Shown here piece by piece: positions 17,800 through 24,162 of a DNA stretch of 64,000 bases. Numbering within the stretch: position 1 is the first letter of the stretch; each line of letters starts with the position of its first letter. Origin of the DNA: Ruminococcus sp. UBA3665 (GTDB lineage Bacteria > Bacillota > Clostridia > Oscillospirales > Ruminococcaceae). The stretch lies in contig DFJS01000051.1 in assembly GCA_002373165.1 (NCBI GenBank), forward strand, positions 29,640-93,639, in the 5' to 3' direction. A program made the translations under genes and the position numbers. The notes beneath the pieces were generated by a model. It ran no database searches and was not told the origin of the DNA. It saw nothing but the letters and a program-made list of their open reading frames with translations.

Positions 17800-18303
17800 T
17801 TAGTCCCACTTTCCTGTTTCAGCAAAATGGATTGCACTTTCGAGCGTGCAGGAATCTTTTTTTTCATTGTTGACTGTGGGATAAGTTCCCCAGTAAATAT
17901 CGCCTTCTGATTTGCAGTAGCAAGTTGCAGAAACAACATCGTATTTAATTTTCACAGCCCATTTTTTGTCCTTTGCGCCGCTGTAATACTGATAAATATA
18001 TTTGCAGATTGTTTCGTTATAGACGGTATCATCTTCAGAAGAAGGCGTTCCGGACAAAGAATCATCATCAGTATAAATGCCATTCGGGATAGGTTTGGTG
18101 ACATCCTGCTCGCGGCAGGCGGCCATGCCGGCGTTATACAATGTCTTCGCAGTGGAATTAGCGGCAGAAAATTTAGCTTTTGTAACATATCCGATCATGC
18201 TCGGCACAAGAATAGCAGCTAAAATGCCGATAATTGCAATGACAACAATCATTTCTACTAAAGTAAAGCCATTCAGTTTTATGAATTTTTTCTCTCTTTT
18301 CAT
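17800..18303 (-). CDS. Type IV pilin-like protein
   Basis: A 167-residue prepilin with leader MKREKKFIKLNG, cleavage site NGFTLVEM with Glu at +5, and the hydrophobic helix VVIAIIGILAAILVPSM, nearly identical to that of the neighbouring pilin. The soluble domains share YNAG/YNAA and an alanine-rich helix but then diverge, so the pair arose by duplication and specialised. Four cysteines lie in the soluble domain. The start at 18303 follows GGGGGTG; the upstream open frame crosses the promoter and is rejected. Confidence 0.9.
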   Translation of the reverse strand: MKREKKFIKLNGFTLVEMIVVIAIIGILAAILVPSMIGYVTKAKFSAANSTAKTLYNAGMAACREQDVTKPIPNGIYTDDDSLSGTPSSEDDTVYNETICKYIYQYYSGAKDKKWAVKIKYDVVSATCYCKSEGDIYWGTYPTVNNEKKDSCTLESAIHFAETGKWD

Positions 18304-18361
18304 ATTCGGCACCCCCTTATTAATAGTGCAGAAAGTATGGCATATATTTAGTTCATAATAT

Positions 18362-18390
18362 ATTATAGCACAAAGTTCATAATTTGTCAA
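18362..18390 (-). promoter_or_regulatory. Sigma-A promoter of the second pilin-like gene
   Basis: A consensus TTGACA-17-TATAAT promoter on the minus strand, about 60 bases upstream of the start codon. Confidence 0.9.
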
Positions 18391-18432
18391 TAGTTTTTTT
18401 AAAAAAATATCAAAAAACAATTTTAAAAACAG

Positions 18433-18461
18433 TTGCCAATCCGCTTGCAGAATGCTATAAT
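18433..18461 (+). promoter_or_regulatory. Sigma-A promoter of the solute-binding lipoprotein gene
   Basis: TTGCCA and TATAAT with a 17-base spacer, divergent from the pilin promoter. Confidence 0.85.
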
Positions 18462-18498
18462 AAATAATATAGAACAAAAAAGGAGATTGAATGATATT

Positions 18499-20142
18499 AT
18501 GAAATCTTGGGTTTGCAGATTTGTCAGTATGCTTCTGCTTGCCGGAATATGCTGCCTGACAGCAGGCTGTTCCAGAGAAGAGGACGACGGCACAGGTTAT
18601 GGGTTTACCTGTACCATTCCCGGCAATCCGGAGTGCCTTGACCCGCAGTATACCGATAACCCGAACGCACAGATTGTGATTGAAAACATCATGGAAGGCC
18701 TGCTTCGGCTGGATGAGACAGGCGCAATCCTGCCGGCCGGCGCAGAAAGCTATACTGTTTCGGATGACGGTCTGTTTTACGAATTCCGCCTGAGAAATGA
18801 CTGTTACTGGTTCTCGGCCGGCGCAGAACAGAAAGATGCCAAACCTGTCACGTCACTGGATTATGTTTTTGCCTTCCGCAGACTGCTGAATCCGGAAACA
18901 CGTTCGCCTTATGCAGAAGAATATCTTTGTCTGAAAAATGCCTCTGCCGTGAAAAACGGTCAGCAAAAGCCGGAAAAATTAGGCGTTTCTGCTCCGGACG
19001 GCGCAACGCTGGTATTCGAGCTGGAATATCCGGATGCCGATTTTCTTTGCCTTCTGGCACAAAGCTGTGCAGTGCCCTGCAATGAAGAATTTTTTCTCTC
19101 TACAAACGGCCGCTATGGGCTGGATGACAGGACAATCCTTTGCAACGGCGCATTCTGCCTGACAAAATGGGCGTATGATGCTTACGGCAGCGGAAATTTC
19201 CTGACATTCCGGAAAAATACTTCTTATTACGATGCCGGCAATGTTTCCCCCAGCAGTTTGCAGTTTACTATCATGCGCGGGCAGAAAGCAGCCGATGAAG
19301 ATTTTTCACAGGGCAATTCTGACAGCATCCTGACTGATACGTATCCTGTCAATTATTTGCAGTCTGAAAAATATACTGTCAAAAGCAGCTGCACCAAAAC
19401 TCTGGGTCTGATTTTTAATCCGGAAAATGAAATCCTGAAAAATAAAAAATTCCGTCAGGCTCTGGCGTACGGCATCGACAGGGAAGAGTATGCCCGGATG
19501 CTCGGCGGCAGTTTACAGCCGGCAAGCGGCATTATTCCTCCGGCAGTGCAGATGCTTGGCAGATCTTACAGAGAACTCTGTGCAGACGAGCCGCTTTCTC
19601 TGCCGTATTCCCCCGGCGAAGCCGCCGCTTTATTTGACGAAATACTGCCCTCTGTTTCGGCCAATGAGATCAGTACGCTGAAAATTCTGCTTCCGGATTC
19701 TTTTTCTGATACAGAAGCCATTCTCTCTATCTGTCAGGAATGGCAGAATATTTCCGGCCGCTATATCGGAATTGACCGTGTTTCGTCATCCGAATATCGA
19801 AACAGGCTCCAGTCCGGCGATTACAGCATCGCCCTTTACAGCTTTGCAACGCCGCGCAACAGCTGCTATGCGGCAGTACAGAGTTTTGCTGCACAGGCCG
19901 ATCTGTTCGGCACAGATAAAAAAATGCTGCAAGAAGTGCTGAACTCCCTCTCCGGAAACGAGCCGCTTTCTGAAAAAGTTGCTCTTTACGGACAGGCAGA
20001 ACAGAAAATTCTGGAAACACAATGCTTTATTCCGTTATTTTACCAGAATCTTTATCTGATTTATACTTCTGATAATACTGATATTTTCGCCCGGCCGTTC
20101 AGCCATTCTGTTGATTTTCGCAATGCTAAGCATTTTGGCTGA
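18499..20142 (+). CDS. Oligopeptide-type ABC transporter substrate-binding lipoprotein
   Basis: A 547-residue family 5 solute-binding protein. The signal peptide ends in the lipobox LTAGC. The mature protein has the SBP_bac_5 hallmarks: an early segment PECLDPQYTDNPNAQIVIENIMEGL, a central YVFAFRRLL helix and a late KKFRQALAYGIDR motif. It should bind peptides or similar solutes outside the membrane. No permease or ATPase gene lies beside it, so it may serve a transporter elsewhere. AGGAG lies 13 bases upstream of the ATG at 18499, somewhat long spacing, but no better in-frame start exists. Confidence 0.9.
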   Translation: MKSWVCRFVSMLLLAGICCLTAGCSREEDDGTGYGFTCTIPGNPECLDPQYTDNPNAQIVIENIMEGLLRLDETGAILPAGAESYTVSDDGLFYEFRLRNDCYWFSAGAEQKDAKPVTSLDYVFAFRRLLNPETRSPYAEEYLCLKNASAVKNGQQKPEKLGVSAPDGATLVFELEYPDADFLCLLAQSCAVPCNEEFFLSTNGRYGLDDRTILCNGAFCLTKWAYDAYGSGNFLTFRKNTSYYDAGNVSPSSLQFTIMRGQKAADEDFSQGNSDSILTDTYPVNYLQSEKYTVKSSCTKTLGLIFNPENEILKNKKFRQALAYGIDREEYARMLGGSLQPASGIIPPAVQMLGRSYRELCADEPLSLPYSPGEAAALFDEILPSVSANEISTLKILLPDSFSDTEAILSICQEWQNISGRYIGIDRVSSSEYRNRLQSGDYSIALYSFATPRNSCYAAVQSFAAQADLFGTDKKMLQEVLNSLSGNEPLSEKVALYGQAEQKILETQCFIPLFYQNLYLIYTSDNTDIFARPFSHSVDFRNAKHFG

Positions 20143-20190
20143 ATCCGGCGTGAAAATTTTATGAATTCTGTACAAATTTGAAAATAGCTC

Positions 20191-20219
20191 TTGATTTTTT
20201 CTGCATTCTATAGTATAAT
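20191..20219 (+). promoter_or_regulatory. Sigma-A promoter of the DUF1292 gene
   Basis: TTGATT and TATAAT are separated by 17 bases, about 33 bases before the start codon. Confidence 0.85.
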
Positions 20220-20251
20220 ATAAAAAAACAAAATTCAGGAAGGAGAAGCTC

Positions 20252-20548
20252 ATGGAAGAAAAAGATTATACCCCGGAAATTTTTACACTGACAGATGAAG
20301 AAGGCAACGAACAGGAATTCGAGCTGATGGATATCATGGAAGAAAACGGCACTGTTTACTATGCACTGGTGCCTTATACAGAAGATCCTGACACTATGAT
20401 CGAAGAAGATACTGAACTTGTCGTTCTGAAAGTCGGCGAGGAAAACGGCGAAGAATTCCTCTCTACAATTGATAATGATGAAGAATACGAACGCATCGGA
20501 CAGATTTTCATTCAGCGTATCAGTGAAATGCTGGAATCCGATGAATAA
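20252..20548 (+). CDS. DUF1292 family protein (YrzB-like)
   Basis: A 98-residue, strongly acidic protein of the DUF1292 family, which is common in Firmicutes. The pattern FTLTDEEGNEQEFELMDI followed by YYALVPY and ELVVLKV is typical. The function of the family is unknown; in Bacillus it sits beside the Holliday junction resolvase gene yrrK, which is not present here. AAGGAGAAG directly precedes the ATG. The stop codon overlaps the probable -10 element of the downstream 6S RNA. Confidence 0.9.
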   Translation: MEEKDYTPEIFTLTDEEGNEQEFELMDIMEENGTVYYALVPYTEDPDTMIEEDTELVVLKVGEENGEEFLSTIDNDEEYERIGQIFIQRISEMLESDE

Positions 20549-20551
20549 AAT
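20523..20551 (+). promoter_or_regulatory. Probable promoter of the 6S RNA
   Basis: GTGAAA and TAAAAT are 17 bases apart and lie in the 3' end of the DUF1292 gene. The predicted start near 20560 coincides with the 5' arm of the RNA's closing stem. Confidence 0.5.
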
Positions 20552-20560
20552 TTAATAATT

Positions 20561-20766
20561 TACTGCCTTGTACGGGTAAATATAGCTATTATAATCCAAC
20601 ACTTATATTCAGGGAATCCCATGCTCTGACTTAGGATTGCAGACCTCCCTTGCAGCATAAGAATAAGTCTGCGAGGACGTTGGGAGCGAGAGAATTTCAG
20701 GCGGATACCCACCTTGCGGAGACGCTTGGTTTTATTCTCTATATGACGGCAAGGCGGTTTATTTTT
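20561..20766 (+). ncRNA. ssrS: Probable 6S RNA
   Basis: No open frame of note covers this stretch, but its ends pair: ACTGCCTTG at 20562-20570 matches CAAGGCGGT at 20750-20758 with one G-U pair, closing an RNA of about 200 nt. Inside, CCCA/TGGG and GACTTA/TAAGTC also pair, giving the long rod with internal bulges typical of 6S RNA. The segment GGCGGATACCCACCTTG near the 3' half looks like known Firmicutes 6S sequences, from memory. A U-rich run follows the closing stem. 6S RNA binds the sigma-A holoenzyme and mimics an open promoter. SRP RNA, tmRNA and RNase P signatures are absent. Confidence 0.6.
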
Positions 20767-20774
20767 GTCACAGA

Positions 20775-20809
20775 TAAGCCGGCAGTTTTTTTGTCGGCTT
20801 TTATTTTTT
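20775..20809 (+). terminator. Terminator downstream of the 6S RNA
   Basis: AAGCCGGCA pairs with TGTCGGCTT (one G-U) around a T-rich loop, followed by TTATTTTTT. It separates the RNA gene from the LRR gene that starts 18 bases later. Confidence 0.75.
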
Positions 20810-20826
20810 CCGAAACAGGAGGATTT

Positions 20827-22338
20827 ATGAAATTACAGCGTTCTGAAAATTTCGATTGTGTGATCCGTTATTACCCGGCAAGTCAGGAAAAAGTGCTTCA
20901 TCTTCCGGAAGGAGTACAGATTCTGACACCAAATTCGTTTACTAACAGTCCGAATCTTGTTTCGGTTTTTCTGCCTTCTTCACTTCTGGAAATCGGTTGG
21001 GAAGCCTTTCGGGAATGTGCTTCTCTGAAAGAAGTTTCTCTTCCCGATGGCGAATGTTTCATCAGCCAGGATGCTTTTGCAGAATCCGGCGTGGAAACAG
21101 TACACATTCCGGCAAATTTCATTGCCATGAAAACCAGCAGCGGCCGTCCGCTGAATGAAATCAGTCCGCAGCCTCTCCCGCGCAAGCCGGCAATGCCCGT
21201 GCATTTGCCGACAAATTTTGAAACTATCTACGATTATGATGCAGAAGATCTCTATGATGAAATAGACAGATATGCTTTTCTGCGCGAGGAAGCCGAACAT
21301 GCATGGGAAGAAGCCGATAATGACGGCTATTACGAAAGCCACTGGGGAATGCCGCGCCGCTGGGAATATCCTGTCCTGCCGCAGTATAAGGCACCTTATG
21401 TGGGAATATCATTTTTAATAAATATGAAATATCTCAAATCTGTAACTGTTGCAGAAGAAAATCCATATTATGCCGTTTTTGACAATGCTCTGTATGATAA
21501 AGCATTCCGCCGGATGCTCTGCCTGTTTGCAGGGGCAGAAACGCTCCTGATTCCGGCATCGTGCCGGGCTGTCTTTGGTATTTGGGGCGGCTCCTCTTTG
21601 TTTCCTTGTGATCAGCTCGGCGGATATGCATTGAAAGAAATCTCTGTCGAACCCGGAAATCAGGTTTATTCTGATTTTGACGGCGCATTATATAATAAAG
21701 ATCAGACACAGCTGATTGCCGTCCCCAGAATGAAGAAAAATATCAGTTATCCCGGTACACTCCGCACCATCGGCTGCAATGCCTTTTCAGAAAGCGTCAT
21801 GTCAGAATTTTACATTCCGGAAACAGTCACGCAGATTTTGGAATATGCATTTCCTCCGGAAAGTCTCCTGTATTTTCCCTGTCATGACAGAACATTCCGC
21901 TGTCAGCTGACTCTCTGGGTTTATGATGATTTCTATGTGCCGGAAGATGAAGTGGCAGACGAAGTCCCACCGATTCTGGAAGTCATCCGCGCCGAAAATG
22001 CAGAACTTTGTCTGCCATTGTTCCATAAAATTTCAGAAGTATATCAGCAGCAGCTGATTCTTGATCTTTGTGACAGATATGCCGGAAATCAGGAATTTCA
22101 TGAGGAACTGCTCCGGCAGGGCAGAACTATAGCAGAAAATTTTCTTAAAAATGGAAATATTCCGGAATTACAGCATCTGCTTGCTTTGAAAGGCCTTTCC
22201 CGTGAAGATGCTTCCGCACTGATTGCAGAGGCCAATCAGCAGGAAAGATTTGAAATGCAAATCATGCTGATGCATTATGTTTCAGACCTGTCCGGAGAAA
22301 ACCCGGTTATTTCGATCCGTCAGAGAATGGCACTTTAA
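20827..22338 (+). CDS. BspA-like leucine-rich repeat protein, no signal peptide
   Basis: A 503-residue protein. Repeats of the LRR_5 type occur near residues 25-110 (IxxLxPNSFTNSPNLVSVFLPSSL and similar), then after a Tyr/Asp/Glu-rich insert of about 60 residues again near 190-330 and beyond. The C-terminal 120 residues are helical. It lacks a signal peptide, so it is probably cytosolic like the LRR protein at 3006, with which it shares the opening style. AGGAGG is six bases upstream of the ATG at 20827; the longer open frame from 20650 reads through the 6S RNA and terminator and is rejected. Expression may depend on readthrough, as no clear promoter is seen after the terminator. Confidence 0.75.
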   Translation: MKLQRSENFDCVIRYYPASQEKVLHLPEGVQILTPNSFTNSPNLVSVFLPSSLLEIGWEAFRECASLKEVSLPDGECFISQDAFAESGVETVHIPANFIAMKTSSGRPLNEISPQPLPRKPAMPVHLPTNFETIYDYDAEDLYDEIDRYAFLREEAEHAWEEADNDGYYESHWGMPRRWEYPVLPQYKAPYVGISFLINMKYLKSVTVAEENPYYAVFDNALYDKAFRRMLCLFAGAETLLIPASCRAVFGIWGGSSLFPCDQLGGYALKEISVEPGNQVYSDFDGALYNKDQTQLIAVPRMKKNISYPGTLRTIGCNAFSESVMSEFYIPETVTQILEYAFPPESLLYFPCHDRTFRCQLTLWVYDDFYVPEDEVADEVPPILEVIRAENAELCLPLFHKISEVYQQQLILDLCDRYAGNQEFHEELLRQGRTIAENFLKNGNIPELQHLLALKGLSREDASALIAEANQQERFEMQIMLMHYVSDLSGENPVISIRQRMAL

Positions 22339-22340
22339 AA

Positions 22341-22378
22341 AAACAGTACAGGAGAATCCTCCTGTACTGTTTTTTTAT
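22341..22378. terminator. Bidirectional terminator
   Basis: A 14-bp perfect stem (AAACAGTACAGGAG and complement) with loop AATC and T-runs on both sides, placed between the convergent LRR and TM2 genes. Confidence 0.95.
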
Positions 22379-22764
22379 TGCAGTGTATTGCCGTCTTTGT
22401 CATAGAACGAATTCATAAGAATCAAAATCAGATCAATCAGAGTACCAAATCCGAACAGTCCCCCTGTGCACAGCCACAGCAGTCCTGTCCCGAATTTTCC
22501 GGTATAGAATCTGTGAAGGCCGCCCAGTCCGCAGAAGCCAAGCAGACACATCACCAGCGCAGGCTTTTTGTGATGCGGCACAGCCATACCCGGCGGCATT
22601 ACACGGTTATACTGATTCTGATAAGCTCTTACAGGATAGCTGCTCTGCGGCATGGGATTCTGAACCGGAATCACCGGAGGAATTTCTTCTTCTGCCTGAC
22701 AGCGGCAGTAAGAGCAGACTTTTTCATCTGGTGCAAGATTGGCACCGCAGTGTTTGCATATCAT
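22375..22764 (-). CDS. TM2 domain protein with N-terminal zinc ribbon
   Basis: A 129-residue protein. The N-terminus is a zinc ribbon with two CxxC pairs (CKHC and CSYC), followed by a Pro-rich spacer. The C-terminal half is a TM2 domain: two membrane helices with the signature [12 protein letters not shown] between them. TM2 proteins are small membrane proteins of unknown molecular role. An IS605-type element lies immediately upstream, so its native promoter may have been displaced. Confidence 0.88.
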   Translation of the reverse strand: MICKHCGANLAPDEKVCSYCRCQAEEEIPPVIPVQNPMPQSSYPVRAYQNQYNRVMPPGMAVPHHKKPALVMCLLGFCGLGGLHRFYTGKFGTGLLWLCTGGLFGFGTLIDLILILMNSFYDKDGNTLQ

Positions 22765-22778
22765 AAAAACAACTGCTA

Positions 22779-22945
22779 CTCAAAATATGGACAAACATAC
22801 CCATATTGAGAAAATTCCTGCTTCAACCTGTATGCTTTTGATAGTGACAAGTCACTGTCTACTCACAAGTTCCTGTACAGTCCACAGGCGTAAATTCCCG
22901 TATAGCCTACGGTACATATCTACCATTGCTTTATGATGCAATTTG
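22779..22945 (-). ncRNA. Putative omega RNA (reRNA) of the TnpB element
   Basis: The 3' end of tnpB and the following 150 bases on the minus strand contain conserved-looking IS605 omega-RNA elements: GGGAATTTACGCCTGTGGAC, the self-complementary segment AGTGACTTGTCACT, GGTTGAAGCAGGAA and the terminal hairpin. In working systems the last bases beyond the right end act as the guide; here that would be sequence just upstream of the TM2 gene. The RNA looks intact even though tnpB is frameshifted. Confidence 0.55.
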
Positions 22946-24107
22946 ATAGATTTGACAATCTCTCAAATTCAGACTTGCGTTGAAATTTCTGTCTGCTATA
23001 TAACCGCATTCAGAACAAGTATAAATTCTGTCTGATAATTTCAAATCCGATTTGATGCAGCCGCATTGATGACATAGTTTGCTTGACGGATAAAACCTGT
23101 TCACTAATCGAAGTTCAATGCCATATTCTTTGCATTTTGAAGTTATCTTTGTTCTGAAATCAAAGAATTTCTGTTGTGCAATTGCTTTTGAAAGATGTCT
23201 GTTCTTCATCATTCCCCTGATATTCAGATTTTCAAGTGTGATCCACGCTGGCTTGGTTTTCACCAGTTCAGAAACCACTTTGTTGATATAGTCAGTTCTG
23301 ATACAGTCAAGTATGTGATGAATTTTTTGTACTTTCAGCGTTTGTTTACGGATATTCTGCCGAGTAGCTCCTCCTTTCAGGTTATTTGGTAATTTTTTCA
23401 GACTTTCGTATTTCCTCGAAAGTTTTCTCTGCTGTCGTTTCAGACTTTTTTCAAGTTTTCTGATATAAGCAGATTTGTTACTATTTGCAAAGAATCTGCC
23501 ATCTGAACAGACTGCAAATTCTTTCACATCTAAGTCAATGCCAGTTCCAAAATTGTTCAGAACAGGCTTTTCCGGTTCTGGTTCTTCCACCAAAACAGAA
23601 ACATAATATCTTCCTGCTTTCATGGAAATTGTACCGCTTTTTATGACATATGTTTTTAAATTTGACGGAATATAGCCTTTTTTTCAGTCTTATCCAATCC
23701 AGAGTGGGGATTCTGATTCTGTGCCGTTCACAGAAAATAGGCTGTGTTTTTCCATTCCTTACAAAATACATTTTTACATCAGAAATTCTTTTCTTCTTCC
23801 ATCTTTGGAATTTAGTTCTGTGTTCAAAAAAGTTTCTGAATGCTCTCTGGGTGTTCATGATGCTCTGCTTCACGGATTTGCTGCTGACTTCCTGAATCCA
23901 TGAAAATTCAGGATTTTGCGGAAGATATTCATGATTCAGCCATTTTGAAAAGTCATATCCTGAAACAAATTTTTCTTCTTTTTCATAGATTTCTTTATTA
24001 TGTGCAAGATAAAAATTATAGACGAATCTGCACACACCAATTGTTCTGTGAATGATTTGCTTTTGGTTAGGTGTAGGGAAAATTTCGGTTTTATATGCTT
24101 TCAGCAT
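22931..24107 (-). pseudogene. tnpB: TnpB (IS605 OrfB) RNA-guided nuclease, frameshifted
   Basis: The N-terminal part (start 24107, GAGGTGAT upstream) ends in frame at RIPTLDWIRLKK; the rest continues in another frame as GYIPSNLKTY and onward to the stop at 22931. The break falls in a run of seven A (plus-strand T at 23679-23685); losing one A would restore a full-length protein of about 390 residues. All catalytic parts are present: RuvC-I Asp in GIDLDVK, RuvC-II Glu in LENLN, the CxxC...CxxC zinc finger, and RuvC-III Asp in ADRNFNAS. It is either a recent pseudogene or rescued by slippage on the A-run. Confidence 0.85.
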
Positions 24108-24162
24108 ATTATCACCTCTTAACACTTTTTCTACATTGTTTATACTTTCCCCTGATATCGTA

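Larger units (their letters stand above)
22779..24160 (-). mobile_element. IS605-type element with tnpB only (no tnpA)
   Basis: The element is oriented on the minus strand. The right end is marked by GAAGCAGGAA (22815-22826 region) followed by a terminal imperfect hairpin at 22779-22810, a layout typical of IS605/IS1341-type right ends. The left end is less certain; a small hairpin TGATA-CGA-TATCA lies just after the stop codon of the upstream GTPase gene, preceded by TTGAT, which resembles a known TnpB target-adjacent motif. There is no tnpA, so the element could move only with a transposase acting in trans. The boundaries are inferred. Confidence 0.75.

Noticed and set aside
20561..20766. 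SRP RNA, tmRNA, RNase P RNA or riboswitch
   Set aside because: None of their conserved core sequences are present, and the long single-rod pairing with closing stem fits 6S RNA better.
23670..23690. Programmed -1 ribosomal frameshift in tnpB
   Set aside because: A -1 shift at the A-run leads to a prompt stop; the downstream frame needs +1. The codon phase also does not fit the standard slippery heptamer.
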